From Herbaspirillum robiniae (GTDB taxonomy: Bacteria; Pseudomonadota; Gammaproteobacteria; Burkholderiales; Burkholderiaceae_D), in NCBI RefSeq assembly GCF_002213415.1, contig NZ_NJGU01000007.1:124001-188000 (forward strand): 64,000 nt of DNA. The letters are read 5' to 3'. The stretch's first letter is position 1, and each line of letters opens with the position of its first letter. Below, piece by piece: positions 16,371-26,399 of this stretch. The position numbers and the translations under genes were made by a program. The notes beneath the pieces were generated by a model. That model saw only the letters and a program-made list of their open reading frames with translations. It ran no database searches and was not told the origin of the DNA.

Positions 16371-17438
16371 TCAGGGCGGCGTCAGTTCGGCGCGCAGGCG
16401 CTCCAGTTCCATTTCCAGGGCGGCGCGCAGGCTGTCGCGCGCGATCGCATGGATGAGCAATTCGGGACTGCCATCGTCGTCGGCATCGATGTCGAGGATG
16501 ACGCCGTTGCAGGCGTAGCTGCCGCCGGCGAAGACGCCGCGCTCCTGCGCCGGTTGGGCGTGGCCGTCCGGCCTTTTCGCACGGGCCAGCAATCCGGCTG
16601 CGGCACGCTCGAAATCGCCCGTGGCGCTGCCCACCAGGTGTTCCCCGAGCCTGAGCGAAAGCCGGAAGATCGCCTCTTGCAGCGGCGACCGGTAGGCCTG
16701 CAGCAGCAGGCCGGGCGCCAGCGGGCCGAGCTCGATGTCCACATGGCTGTCCGACCATCCGCGACGCAGCGCGCCGGCCGCCAGCAGGCTATCGACCAGC
16801 GCCTGCTCCCCGAGGGGAACATCGACGGCGACGTCGACCCGCACCGCGAAGCGCGGCACCGTCGGCACGTCTGCCGTAGCCGTCGCCAGGGCGCCGTTAT
16901 CGGCCAGGCCCTTTTGCACGGCACCCCGCAGTTGTTCCAGCGTGGCGACGTTGACCAGCAGTCCCCGGCCGGCGCGTTCGCCGTCGGGTAGTACGTGCAG
17001 GCAGGCGCCGTGGCGCACGTAGCGGGCGCCGGCCAATTGTCCGTCGTCGAGATGCGGCGCATCGGCCGCGTCCGGAGCCAGCGCCGCCAGCAGCGCCCGC
17101 TCCACCTGCGCCGGCGTGCCGCGCGCCTGCAGCAATACCTGGCCGCTGCCGTCGTCGCCGTAGTGCAGCACGGCTTCCAGTTCGGCGTCCGGCGCGTCGC
17201 CGGTGCGACGGGTTTGCAGCCGCGGCTCGCGCATGGCGGCGACGATCGGTTCGTTGGTCAGCAGATGGCGCCGCCCGGGCGGCAAGGCGGTGGACGGCAT
17301 GGTCGACCCCTTGCCGTCCAGCCTGCGGTTCACCCACTCCAGCAGGGCGATGAGCGTGTCCAGCAGCCCGAGGATGGCCAGGTAGGGCAACCGCAGTACG
17401 GCGCGGGCAAGTACGACAGGCAGGCGGGATGGTTTCAT
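16371..17438 (-). CDS. Unrecognised 355-aa membrane-anchored protein
   Basis: A protein with one predicted membrane segment (residues about 10-34: LARAVLRLPYLAILGLLDTLIALLEW) and a soluble remainder rich in Ala, Asp and Leu, with the beta-like VRVDVAVDVPLGEQALVDSLLAAGALRRGW and GGSYACNGVILDIDADDDGSPELLIHAIARDSLRAALEMELERLRAELTPP at the C-terminus. I do not recognise a family. Coding character is good (GC-rich wobble, no long shadow ORF covering it), and the hairpin CAGCCTCCG/CGGAGGCTG (16343-16369) lies just past the stop. The Met at 17438 is chosen; the frame runs open to 17804. Downstream is the MpaB gene, 80 bp away, same strand. Confidence 0.72.
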   Translation of the reverse strand: MKPSRLPVVLARAVLRLPYLAILGLLDTLIALLEWVNRRLDGKGSTMPSTALPPGRRHLLTNEPIVAAMREPRLQTRRTGDAPDAELEAVLHYGDDGSGQVLLQARGTPAQVERALLAALAPDAADAPHLDDGQLAGARYVRHGACLHVLPDGERAGRGLLVNVATLEQLRGAVQKGLADNGALATATADVPTVPRFAVRVDVAVDVPLGEQALVDSLLAAGALRRGWSDSHVDIELGPLAPGLLLQAYRSPLQEAIFRLSLRLGEHLVGSATGDFERAAAGLLARAKRPDGHAQPAQERGVFAGGSYACNGVILDIDADDDGSPELLIHAIARDSLRAALEMELERLRAELTPP

Positions 17439-17818
17439 CGGGCGGTGACGGTGAGGATGACGGATACGACCGGCAGCTCTGCCGCAGGTTCCGGCGCCAA
17501 TCTTCGCACGGGGTGAGAATGATCTAACTGACATTTCTGTCAGAAAAAATTCCCTGCAACAAGCCGTCGGGCGGGGGTGTGCGCCGCTACAATAGCCGAC
17601 GCCGGGCGGCTCTCCACCAAGAAAAACAGGCAAGGCCGCTGCAATAAAAAAGCATCGAGCATCACCGTAATCAGGGAGCGCGGCCAGTCGCCCGGGGAAG
17701 TCGCGACGGGCCGCGCATGACAGAAAGCAAAGCGGGAGAAGCGGCCTTGGGGGCCGCATGCGCGGCGCCGCCACGGGGGCCGCGCCTTTGTCATCCTGCC
17801 TCACAGAGGTAGCAGTTC
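17439..17818. other. Intergenic: control region of RND operon 1
   Basis: No gene is visible here. It holds a CTGACA/TGTCAG hairpin-operator (17528-17543) and the leader of the plus-strand efflux operon. Confidence 0.6.
17528..17543. promoter_or_regulatory. Palindrome CTGACA-TTTC-TGTCAG
   Basis: Perfect 6-bp arms around TTTC, followed by AAAAAA. It could be a TetR-type operator for the efflux operon starting at 17819 or a weak terminator-like hairpin on the plus strand; the position between divergent genes favours an operator. Confidence 0.45.
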
Positions 17819-20800
17819 ATGAACATGGTCGCGCTGGCCTTGCGCCGCCCGTACACCTTCATCGTCATGGCGATGCTAATCGTGCTCGCCACGCCGTTGA
17901 CGCTGCTCAACATGGCAACGGACATCTTCCCCGAGATCAACATCCCGGTGGTCAGCATCATCTGGAACTACAACGGCCTGTCGGCGCAGGAAATGGGTGC
18001 GCGCATCGCCGCCCAGAACGAGCGCGGGCTGACCACGGTGGTCAGCGACATCGAGCACATCGAGTCGCAGTCGCTGGCCGGGGTGTCGGTGATCAAGGTG
18101 TTCTTCCAGCCCAAGGCCAACATCCAGCAGGCCATCGCCCAGGTGGTGGCCTCGGTGCAGTCGCAGATCCGCCAGCTGCCGCCGGGCATCACGCCGCCGC
18201 TGGTGATCAAGTATTCCGCCTCCAGCATTCCGGTGATGCAGCTGGCGCTGTCTTCGCCCACGCTGCCCGAGCAGGCCGTGTTCGACGCCGCCGTGCAGAC
18301 GTTGCGTCCACAGCTGATCACCATTCCCGGCGTGGCCGTGCCTTATCCCTACGGCGGCAAGACCCGCCTGATCTCGGTCGACCTCGACACCCAGGCCATG
18401 CAGGCGCGCGGCCTGGCGCCGATCGACGTGGTCAACGCGGTCAACACCCAGAACCTGATCCTGCCGTCGGGCACCGCCAAGTTCGGCGCCACCGAATACA
18501 CCGTGAAGATGAACGGCTCGCCCGAAGCGGTGGCCGGCCTGAACGAGCTGCCGGTGCGCACCGCCAACGGCGCCACCATCTACCTGAAGGATGTGGCCAA
18601 CGTGCGCGACGGCTTCTCGCCGCAGACCAACGTGGTGCGCCAGGACGGCGCGCGCGGCGTGCTGCTGTCGATCCTGAAGAACGGCGGCGCCTCCACGCTG
18701 GACATCGTCTCCAACCTGCGCAAGATGCTGCCGCAGGCGCAGCAGACCCTGCCGGAAGACGTCAAGATCACGCCGCTGTTCGACCAGTCGCTGTTCGTCA
18801 AGGCGGCGGTCGCCGGCGTCATCAGCGAGGCGCTGATCGCCGCCGGCCTGACCGCGGCGATGGTGCTGCTGTTCCTGGGCAACTGGCGCAGCACGCTGAT
18901 CATCGCGCTGACGATCCCGCTGTCCATCATGGCCGCCATCGTGGTGCTGGCGGCGCTGGGCGAGACGCTCAACCTGATGACGCTGGGCGGCCTGGCGCTC
19001 TCGGTGGGTATCCTGGTCGACCAGGCCATCGTGACGATCGAGAACATCGAACGCCACATGCACCTGGGCAAGCCCTTGCATGACTCCATCATCGTCGGCG
19101 CCGGCGAGATCGGCGTGCCGGCCTTCGTCTCCACGCTGTGCATCTGCATCGTGTTCGTGCCGATGTTCTTCCTCTCCGGCGTGGCGCGCTTCCTGTTCGT
19201 GCCGCTGGCCGAGGCGGTGGTGTTCGCGATGATCGCCTCCTACATCCTCTCGCGCACCCTGGTGCCGACGCTGGTGATGCTGCTGATGGGCAGCCACGGA
19301 CAGGTCGACGGCGCCAAAAAGAGCCTGCTGCAGCGCGTCTACCTGGCCTTCGACAACCGCTTCGAGCACGTGCGCCGCGGCTACACGCTGGTGCTGTCCT
19401 CGCTGCTGTCGCACCGCCGGCGTTTCGCGCTGGGCTTCCTCGGCTTCTGCCTCTTGTCCTGCCTGCTGTTCCCCTTCCTCGGCCGCGACTTCTTCCCCAA
19501 TGTCGACGGCGGCCAGATCCGCCTGCACATGCGCACGCCCACCGGCACCCGCATCGAGGAAACCGCGCGCACCGCCGACGAGGTCGAGCGCGTCATCCGC
19601 ACCCTGATCCCGTCCAGCGAGCTGGAGACCATCCTCGACAACCTCGGCGTGCCCAACTCCGGCATCAACCTCTCCTACAGCAACGCCGGCACCATCGGCA
19701 CGCTGGACGGCGAGCTGCTGATGGCCTTGAAGGAAGGCCACCGGCCCACCGAAGAGCTGGTGGCGCTGCTGCGCGCCGAGCTGCCCAAGCGCTTCCCGGG
19801 CGTGGAGTTCTTCTTCCAGCCGGCCGACATCGTCACGCAGATCCTCAACTTCGGCCTGCCGGCGGCGATCGACGTGCAGTTCACCGGCAACAACATGGAG
19901 GCCAACGCCCAGCTGGCCGCCGAACTGACCAAGCAGATCAGGCAGATCCCGGGCGCCGTCGACGCCCACGTGCACCAGCGCCTGGACGGCCCGGCGCTGG
20001 ACCTGCGCATGGACCGCACGCGCTTGCAGCAGTTCGGCCTGTCGGCGTCCAACGTCGGCCAGAACCTGCTGATCGCGCTGTCGGGATCCTCGCAGACGCA
20101 GCCGGCCTTCTGGCTCAACCCGAACAACGGCGTGGTCTACAACATCGCGGTGCAGTCGCCGCAATACACCGTCGATTCGCTGGATGCGCTGCTCAACATC
20201 CCGGTCGGCGCCGGCGCCAACGCCGCGGCCAATGCCGGCTTGTCCAACGCCAACACGCAGCTGCTGGGCAACCTGGTGGATGTGCGCGCCGGACGCCAGA
20301 TGGCGATCGCCTCGCGCTACAACATCTCGCCGGCGGTGGACGTGTTCGTCAGCGTGCAGGGCACCGACCTGGCCACCGTGGCCGGCAAGGTGGAGAAGCT
20401 GGTCGAAGAGATGAAGCCCAGGCTGCCGCGCGGCAGCCAGATCGCCATCCGCGGCCAGGTCGAGACCATGAAGTCGTCCTTCATCGGCCTGGGCGTGGGC
20501 CTGGCCATGGCCATCGTGCTGGTCTACCTGCTGGTGGTGGTCAACTTCCAGTCGTGGATCGACGCGGCCATCATCATCGCCGCGCTGCCGGCTGCGCTGG
20601 CCGGCATCGCCTGGATGCTGTTCATCACCGGCACCACGCTGTCGGTGCCGGCGCTGACCGGCGCCATCATGACCATGGGCGTGGCCACGGCCAACAGTAT
20701 TCTGATCGTGGCCTTCGCGCGCCAGCGCCGGGAAGAGGGCGCCACGCCGCTGGCCGCCGCCCTGGAGTCCGGCGCCACCCGCATCCGCCCGGTGCTGATG

Positions 20801-21034
20801 ACGGCGCTGGCGATGATCATCGGCATGATCCCCATGGCCCTGGGCCTGGGCGAGGGCGCCGAACAGAATGCGCCGCTGGGGCGCGCGGTGATCGGGGGCC
20901 TCTTGTTCGCCACCGTATCGACGCTGTTTTTCGTGCCGGTGGTGTTCGCCGGCGTGCATCAGAGACTGGCCCGCCGGGCGGAGCGACGCGGGTCGCATCT
21001 TCCGCCGGCAGCACACGCGCAACAGGAGAGTTGA
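17819..21034 (+). CDS. RND efflux permease (HAE-1/AcrB-like superfamily)
   Basis: A 1071-aa inner-membrane antiporter with the two-fold RND layout: TM1 (about 13-33), a periplasmic pore domain, TM2-6, then TM7 (about 530-550), second periplasmic domain and TM8-12. The TM4 proton-relay motif reads ILVDQAIVTIENIERH, so the usual Asp-Asp pair is Asp401-Gln402, a variant seen as D-E or D-A in other subfamilies. Gene order permease-adaptor-outer membrane factor and the short 3-bp gap to the adaptor show a single operon. It should export hydrophobic or metal-complex substrates; which ones is not predictable. Confidence 0.95.
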   Translation: MNMVALALRRPYTFIVMAMLIVLATPLTLLNMATDIFPEINIPVVSIIWNYNGLSAQEMGARIAAQNERGLTTVVSDIEHIESQSLAGVSVIKVFFQPKANIQQAIAQVVASVQSQIRQLPPGITPPLVIKYSASSIPVMQLALSSPTLPEQAVFDAAVQTLRPQLITIPGVAVPYPYGGKTRLISVDLDTQAMQARGLAPIDVVNAVNTQNLILPSGTAKFGATEYTVKMNGSPEAVAGLNELPVRTANGATIYLKDVANVRDGFSPQTNVVRQDGARGVLLSILKNGGASTLDIVSNLRKMLPQAQQTLPEDVKITPLFDQSLFVKAAVAGVISEALIAAGLTAAMVLLFLGNWRSTLIIALTIPLSIMAAIVVLAALGETLNLMTLGGLALSVGILVDQAIVTIENIERHMHLGKPLHDSIIVGAGEIGVPAFVSTLCICIVFVPMFFLSGVARFLFVPLAEAVVFAMIASYILSRTLVPTLVMLLMGSHGQVDGAKKSLLQRVYLAFDNRFEHVRRGYTLVLSSLLSHRRRFALGFLGFCLLSCLLFPFLGRDFFPNVDGGQIRLHMRTPTGTRIEETARTADEVERVIRTLIPSSELETILDNLGVPNSGINLSYSNAGTIGTLDGELLMALKEGHRPTEELVALLRAELPKRFPGVEFFFQPADIVTQILNFGLPAAIDVQFTGNNMEANAQLAAELTKQIRQIPGAVDAHVHQRLDGPALDLRMDRTRLQQFGLSASNVGQNLLIALSGSSQTQPAFWLNPNNGVVYNIAVQSPQYTVDSLDALLNIPVGAGANAAANAGLSNANTQLLGNLVDVRAGRQMAIASRYNISPAVDVFVSVQGTDLATVAGKVEKLVEEMKPRLPRGSQIAIRGQVETMKSSFIGLGVGLAMAIVLVYLLVVVNFQSWIDAAIIIAALPAALAGIAWMLFITGTTLSVPALTGAIMTMGVATANSILIVAFARQRREEGATPLAAALESGATRIRPVLMTALAMIIGMIPMALGLGEGAEQNAPLGRAVIGGLLFATVSTLFFVPVVFAGVHQRLARRAERRGSHLPPAAHAQQES

Positions 21035-21037
21035 ATC

Positions 21038-22279
21038 ATGTCGCAAGAACGTCATTCCGAACTGGGCATCCATCCGTTGCCCGATGAAGCCGACCTGGCC
21101 AAACGCCGTCAGATGACGCGCCGCGCCAAGCTGGTGCTGCTGGTGGTGCTGGTGGTATTGGCCGCGGGCGCGGCCCGCACCGTGGTCAGCCGCGTGGCCA
21201 ATGCGCGCGAGCTGGAAGCCGGCACCGCCGAGCGCGCCAAGACCTTCGTGCGCGTGACCGAGGCCAGGAGCAGCGCCGACGGCCAGACCCTGGCGTTGCC
21301 GGGCACGCTGCAGGGCTTCGTGCAGTCGCCGATCGCCGCGCGCTCCGGCGGCTACCTGAAGCGCTGGTACAAGGACATCGGCAGCGAAGTGAAGAAGGGT
21401 GAGCTGCTGGCCGAGCTGGACACGCCGGAAATCGACCAGCAGCTGTCGCAGGCCGTGGCCGCGCGCGCCCAGGCCGCCTCCAGCATGGAACTGGCCAAGA
21501 GCTCGATGGCCCGCTGGGAAGCGCTGCGCAAGAAGGACGCCGTCTCGCAGCAGGAACTCGACGAACGCCGCAGCGCCTACGCGCAGGCCAACTCCAACCT
21601 CGCCGCGGCCGAAGCCAACGTCGAGCGCCTGCGCCAGGTGGAAGGCTTCAAACGCATCGTCGCGCCCTTCTCCGGCATCATCACCCGCCGCAACGTGGAC
21701 GTGGGCGACCTGATCGACCCGGGCGCCGGCCGCGCGCTGTTCGTGCTGTCGCAGACCGATCCGCTGCGGGTCTACGTGAACGTGCCGCAGTCCTATGCCA
21801 ACCTGGTCAAGCCGGGCCAGAAGGTGGTCGTCACCCAGGCCGAGCTGCGCGGCCGCAAGTTCGAAGGCAAGGTCGCGCGCACCGCCGGCTCCATCGATCC
21901 GGCCACGCGCTCGATGCAGATCGAGGTCAGCCTGCCCAACGCCGACAACGTGCTGCTGCCGGGCGCCTTCGTGCAGGTGGCGCTGCCGCTCAAGCCCAGC
22001 GGCACGCTGCTGGTCTCGGCCGATACGCTGATGTTCCGCCGCGACGGCTCGCTGGTGGCGGCGGTGGATGAGCAGAACAAGGTGCGCCTGAAGAAGGTGC
22101 AGGTCGGTCGCAACTTCGGCCTGACGGTAGAGGTGCTGGACGGCCTGTCGGGCAACGAGAAGCTGATCCTCAATCCGTCCGACTCGCTGGCCGAGGGCGA
22201 CCAGGTTGAGCCGACCATGGAGAAGAAGGACGGCGGCAAGAAAGAAGGTGACGCCGACAAGAAGAAGGCCGCATCGTGA
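21038..22279 (+). CDS. RND periplasmic adaptor subunit (MFP)
   Basis: A 413-aa membrane fusion protein with an N-terminal anchor (residues about 29-47: LVLLVVLVVLAAGAARTV), a lipoyl half-motif (IAARSGGYLKRWYKDIGSEVKKGELLAELD), an alpha-hairpin (about 130-200), the second lipoyl half (VAPFSGIITRRNVDVGDLIDPG) and beta-barrel/membrane-proximal domains. The C-terminus is Lys-rich (KKDGGKKEGDADKKKAAS). It bridges the permease encoded upstream to the outer-membrane factor downstream; its stop codon overlaps the next GTG start, so translation is coupled. Confidence 0.93.
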   Translation: MSQERHSELGIHPLPDEADLAKRRQMTRRAKLVLLVVLVVLAAGAARTVVSRVANARELEAGTAERAKTFVRVTEARSSADGQTLALPGTLQGFVQSPIAARSGGYLKRWYKDIGSEVKKGELLAELDTPEIDQQLSQAVAARAQAASSMELAKSSMARWEALRKKDAVSQQELDERRSAYAQANSNLAAAEANVERLRQVEGFKRIVAPFSGIITRRNVDVGDLIDPGAGRALFVLSQTDPLRVYVNVPQSYANLVKPGQKVVVTQAELRGRKFEGKVARTAGSIDPATRSMQIEVSLPNADNVLLPGAFVQVALPLKPSGTLLVSADTLMFRRDGSLVAAVDEQNKVRLKKVQVGRNFGLTVEVLDGLSGNEKLILNPSDSLAEGDQVEPTMEKKDGGKKEGDADKKKAAS

Positions 22280-23751
22280 CCCCCCGCCGCACGCTGAGCG
22301 CGCTGGCCTGCGCGCTGGTGCTGGCCGGCTGCGCCACCGGTCCCGACTATCGCAAGCCGCAGGTCGACATGCCCGCGGCCTGGACGCCGGAGGCGCCGTG
22401 GCGCCCCATGCAGCCGCAGGACGCCATCGCGCGTGGCCCCTGGTGGGAGCGCTTCGGCGACGCCCAGCTCAACGCGCTGCAGCAGCAGGCGCTGGCCGGC
22501 AACCAGACGCTGGCGATCGCCTCGGCGCGCCTGTCGCAGGCGCGCGCGCAGCTCGACGTGGTTTCCGCCGGGCAGTATCCGCAGGCCAGCATCGGCGCGC
22601 GCGCATCGCGCCTGCGCATCTCGGGCAACCGTCCGCTGACCAATTACAACTCGCCCAACTACGCCACGGTGCAGAACGATTTCGCGCTGGGCCTGAACGT
22701 GAGCTATGAGCTCGACCTGTTCGGCCGCGTGAAGCGTTCGGTGGAAGGCGCGGCGGCGTCGGCCGAGCAGTCGGCCGCCGACTTCGAGAACACCCGCCTG
22801 CTGCTGAGCGCGGAGCTGGCCAGCAACTACTTCAACCTGCGCGAACTGGACATCGAGCTGGACGTGGTCACGCGCGCCATCGCGCTGCAGCGTCGCGCCC
22901 TCGAGCTGGCCACCTCGCGCCATGACCTGGGCGCCACCTCGGGACTGGACGTGGCCCAGCAGCAGGCGCTGCTGGACAACACGCTGACCCAGGTCGACAT
23001 CCTCGGCAAGCAGCGCGCGCAGTACGAGCACGCCATCGCCACGCTGACCGGCACGCCGGCGCCGCAATTCTCCATCGCGCCGTCGACGGCGGCGATCGCG
23101 TTCCCCGCGATCCCGCTGGGCGTGCCCTCGGACGTGCTGGAACGTCGTCCCGACATCGCCTCGGCCGAGCGCGCCATGGCCGCGGCCAACGCGCAGATCG
23201 GCGTGGCCAGTGCGGCCTTCTATCCCAGCCTGATGCTGCAGCCGTCCTACGGCGTCGACAGCCGCAACTGGGGCTCGCTGTTCAACGCGCCCAGCGTGCT
23301 GTGGTCGCTGGGCGTGTCGGCCACGCAAAGCCTGTTCGACGCCGGTCGCCTGCGCGCCGGCGTGGACTTCACCAAGGGCGGCTACGAAGCCGCCGTCGCC
23401 ACCTACAAGCGCACCGTGCTGACGGCCATGCAGGAGGTCGAAGACGGCATCACCGGCATCGCCTCGCTGGACCGCGCCTACGCCCAGTCGCAATCGGCCA
23501 TCGCCAGCGCGCGGCGCGTGCTGGATCTCGCCAACAGCCGCTACGACGGCGGCGTCACGCCGTATCTCGACGTGATCACGGCGCAGCAGTCGCTGTTGAA
23601 CAGCGAGCGCCAGGCGGCGCAGCTGATGGGCCAGCGACTGCTGACTTCGGTGTTCCTGATCAAGGCGCTGGGCGGCGATTGGCATGAGCGGCGCGATGCG
23701 CCGTCGCAGGCCGGCCCGGTGGCAGAACCGGGCAAGCCGGACGCCAGCTGA
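22276..23751 (+). CDS. NodT-family outer-membrane efflux lipoprotein
   Basis: A 491-aa outer-membrane channel component. Lipobox LAGC at about residues 16-19, then ATGPDYRKP, the NodT hallmark. Two OEP repeats follow; the second has ERRPDIASAERAMAAANAQIGVASAAFYPS and the end is FLIKALGGDW plus a short tail. The start is a GTG at 22276 overlapping the adaptor stop (GTGA), third gene of the RND operon. It forms the export duct across the outer membrane for the permease-adaptor pair. Confidence 0.94.
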   Translation: MTPRRTLSALACALVLAGCATGPDYRKPQVDMPAAWTPEAPWRPMQPQDAIARGPWWERFGDAQLNALQQQALAGNQTLAIASARLSQARAQLDVVSAGQYPQASIGARASRLRISGNRPLTNYNSPNYATVQNDFALGLNVSYELDLFGRVKRSVEGAAASAEQSAADFENTRLLLSAELASNYFNLRELDIELDVVTRAIALQRRALELATSRHDLGATSGLDVAQQQALLDNTLTQVDILGKQRAQYEHAIATLTGTPAPQFSIAPSTAAIAFPAIPLGVPSDVLERRPDIASAERAMAAANAQIGVASAAFYPSLMLQPSYGVDSRNWGSLFNAPSVLWSLGVSATQSLFDAGRLRAGVDFTKGGYEAAVATYKRTVLTAMQEVEDGITGIASLDRAYAQSQSAIASARRVLDLANSRYDGGVTPYLDVITAQQSLLNSERQAAQLMGQRLLTSVFLIKALGGDWHERRDAPSQAGPVAEPGKPDAS

Positions 23752-24020
23752 AGCGGGTGCAATACTTGTCGGCGGGATAATTTTCCTGCGCTGCGGGAGG
23801 CCTTGCGAGAGCGCTTGTTGGTGCAATGGCAAGACCTCCTCACCACCGATTCTGACGGCGTCGACAGCAAGCTGTCATCAAGCTGTCAACGTGCGGGAAA
23901 TCGCCCCGCCCAAGAGGCCAAATGCCGCGTAAACCCCCGCGTGCTCGGCAATATGGAGCCATCGATGTCTGCCTAGAATGTTGCTAGCCCCAACCACGCA
24001 ACAGAGAAACCGAGGTAGCC

Positions 24021-25571
24021 ATGAAGTGGTTCTATAACTTGAAGATAGCCCGAAAGTTGATTCTTTCCTTCGCCGCCGTGATCGTCCTCACGGTGATCCT
24101 GGGCGTGTTCGCCATCAAGCAGTTGAAGGAGGTCAACCAGGCGTCGACTGACATCGCCACCAACTGGCTGCCGACCATCAAGGCCGCGCAGACGATCCAG
24201 GCGTCGCTGCCGCGCATGCGCATTTCCGAACTGCAGATGGTCACCGCCAACCAGGACGCCGACCGCGCGGATGCCGACAAGGCCATCAAGTCCAGGCTGG
24301 AGATCCTGGCCAAGCAGCGCGCCAGCTACGAGTCGCAGATTTCCGAGCCGGAAGAAAAAGCCATCTACGAGCAGTTCTCCAAGACCTTCGCCGCCTACGT
24401 CGAGGTCGACAAGCAGCTCAAGGCGCTGGCGATGGACGGCAAGGAAGAGGAAGCGCGCACGCTGTTCAAGGGCGAATCCAACAAGCTGTTCCGCACGATG
24501 AACGAGCAGCTCGACGGCATCGTCAAGGTCAACGAAGCGGGCAGCGCGCGCTCCGACCAGACCGCCGAAGACATGTACCAGTCCGCCAAGCTGTGGATCG
24601 CGGTGCTGCTGGCGGCCATCGTGGTGATCGCCTTCGGCCTGGCCGTGGCGGTGGCGCGCATCGTCTCCCGGCCGTTGAACGACGCGGTGGAAGTGGCGCA
24701 GCGCGTGGCCCAGGGCGACCTGACCGTGCAGATCCGCGCCACCAGCAATGACGAGACCGGCATGCTGATGCATTCGCTCAAGGCCATGAACGACAGCCTG
24801 CAGAAGATCGTCGGCGAAGTGCGCACCGGCACCGACACCATCACCAACGCCTCGCAGGAAATCGCCACCGGCAACCTCGACCTGTCCTCACGCACCGAGC
24901 AGCAGGCCGGCTCGCTGGAAGAGACCGCCTCGGCCATGGAAGAACTGACCTCCACCGTCAAGCAGAACGCCGACAACGCGCGCCAGGCCAATCAATTGGC
25001 GGTGTCCGCCTCCGAGATCGCCAGCCAGGGCGGCGAAGTGGTGGGCCAGGTGGTGCAGACCATGGAAGGCATCACCGAGAGCTCGCGCCGCATCGCCGAC
25101 ATCATCAGCGTGATCGACGGCATCGCGTTCCAGACCAACATCCTGGCGCTGAACGCGGCGGTGGAAGCCGCCCGCGCCGGCGAGCAGGGCCGCGGCTTCG
25201 CGGTGGTCGCTTCCGAAGTGCGTTCGCTGGCCCAGCGCTCGGCGGCCGCCGCCAAGGAAATCAAGGAGCTCATCGACGACTCCGTGGAGAAGGTCGGCGC
25301 CGGCAGCCAGCTGGTGGAACGCGCCGGCACCACCATGACCGAAGTGGTGGCCAGCGTGAAGCGCGTGACCGACATCGTCGGCGAGATCACCGCCGCCAGC
25401 CACGAGCAGAGCACCGGCATCGAAGAGATCAACCGCGCCATCACCCAGATGGACGAAGTCACGCAGCAGAACGCCGCGCTGGTGGAAGAAGCCGCCGCCG
25501 CCGCGCAGTCGCTGCAGGACCAGGCCGGCAAATTGCAGGATGTGGTCAGCGTGTTCAAGATCGTGCGCTGA
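24021..25571 (+). CDS. Methyl-accepting chemotaxis protein
   Basis: A 516-aa inner-membrane chemoreceptor: TM1 at about 12-31, a periplasmic four-helix-bundle sensor (about 35-190), TM2 at about 192-212, HAMP (about 213-265) and a signalling domain (about 280-510). The receptor tip [41 protein letters not shown] is complete. There is no C-terminal pentapeptide for CheR/CheB docking; the end is VFKIVR. It signals to CheA/CheW, not in this window. Sensor ligand unknown. A bidirectional terminator follows. Confidence 0.95.
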   Translation: MKWFYNLKIARKLILSFAAVIVLTVILGVFAIKQLKEVNQASTDIATNWLPTIKAAQTIQASLPRMRISELQMVTANQDADRADADKAIKSRLEILAKQRASYESQISEPEEKAIYEQFSKTFAAYVEVDKQLKALAMDGKEEEARTLFKGESNKLFRTMNEQLDGIVKVNEAGSARSDQTAEDMYQSAKLWIAVLLAAIVVIAFGLAVAVARIVSRPLNDAVEVAQRVAQGDLTVQIRATSNDETGMLMHSLKAMNDSLQKIVGEVRTGTDTITNASQEIATGNLDLSSRTEQQAGSLEETASAMEELTSTVKQNADNARQANQLAVSASEIASQGGEVVGQVVQTMEGITESSRRIADIISVIDGIAFQTNILALNAAVEAARAGEQGRGFAVVASEVRSLAQRSAAAAKEIKELIDDSVEKVGAGSQLVERAGTTMTEVVASVKRVTDIVGEITAASHEQSTGIEEINRAITQMDEVTQQNAALVEEAAAAAQSLQDQAGKLQDVVSVFKIVR

Positions 25572-25590
25572 TCCCCTCGCATTGCCAACG

Positions 25591-25625
25591 AAAAAGGCCC
25601 GCACCGGAAACGGTGCGGGCCTTTT
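25591..25625. terminator. Bidirectional hairpin terminator
   Basis: Perfect 15-bp stem AAAAGGCCCGCACCG plus complement around GAAA, with A and T runs on either side; serves the MCP on the plus strand and baeR on the minus strand. Confidence 0.9.
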
Positions 25626-25661
25626 CATTTGTGCCGGGCCGCCGTGTGCAGGCCGGCCTCG

Positions 25662-26399
25662 CTAGTCGGGCTTGGGCAGCTCGAAGCTGTAACCCACTCC
25701 ATACACCGCCTGGATCGCGTTATGCCCCGGGAAGCATGGCTCCAGCTTGCGCCGCAGGTTCTTGATGTGGGTGTCGATGGCGCGGTCGGTGACCGAGCGG
25801 TATTCGTCGTGCAGGTGGTTGAGCAGCTGTTCGCGCGAGAACACCTGGCCGGGCGCCGAGGCGAAGGTCTTCAGCAGGCGGAACTCCAGCGGCGTCAGGT
25901 TCAGCATCTCGCCGCGCACGCTGGCCTGGTGGCGCACGTCGTCGATCTGCAGCGGCGAGGCCAGCGACGGCGCGACGGCTTCGCCTGCGGCGCGCTGCAG
26001 GTGGCTGTTCCGGCGCAGCATCGATTTGACGCGGGCGACGATTTCGCGCGGGGAGAACGGCGCCTTGCAGATGTAGTCGTCGGCGCCCAGCTCCAGCCCG
26101 CGCAGGCGGTCTTCCTCTTCGGCGCGCGCGGTCAGCATCAGCACCGGCACGTCCGAAAAACCGCGCAGCTGGCGGCACACCTCCCAGCCGTCCATGCCCG
26201 GCAGCATGATGTCGAGCAGCACCAGGTCAGGTCGCTTCTCGCGCACCGCCGGCACCGCCTCATCGCCGCGCGCCACATGGCGCGAGGCATAGCCGGCGGC
26301 GGCCAGATATTTTTGCAGCAGCTCGGCCAGCTTGGGTTCGTCTTCGACGATCAGGATGTCGGCGCTGGCCGGCGCCTCGAACTGGAACTGCTCGCTCAT
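25662..26399 (-). CDS. baeR: BaeR-like response regulator (OmpR family)
   Basis: A 245-aa two-component response regulator. Receiver domain at residues about 14-125 with the acidic pair E19-D20, phosphoacceptor D63, T90 and K112, and an OmpR-type winged helix at about 150-240. The linker-wing segment ([51 protein letters not shown]) closely follows BaeR, which in Enterobacteria controls mdtABC and other envelope-stress genes. The start at 26399 is used, as the frame upstream is the kinase gene. It overlaps baeS by 4 bp. It is next to a divergent RND efflux operon, its likely target. Confidence 0.9.
   Translation of the reverse strand: MSEQFQFEAPASADILIVEDEPKLAELLQKYLAAAGYASRHVARGDEAVPAVREKRPDLVLLDIMLPGMDGWEVCRQLRGFSDVPVLMLTARAEEEDRLRGLELGADDYICKAPFSPREIVARVKSMLRRNSHLQRAAGEAVAPSLASPLQIDDVRHQASVRGEMLNLTPLEFRLLKTFASAPGQVFSREQLLNHLHDEYRSVTDRAIDTHIKNLRRKLEPCFPGHNAIQAVYGVGYSFELPKPD

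Noticed and set aside
23752..24020. Sigma-28 flagellar promoter before MCP 1
   Set aside because: A TAAA with a weak GCAATA about 15 bp later was seen near 23930-23955, but the -10 match to GCCGATAA is too poor. Nothing better lies before MCP 2 either.
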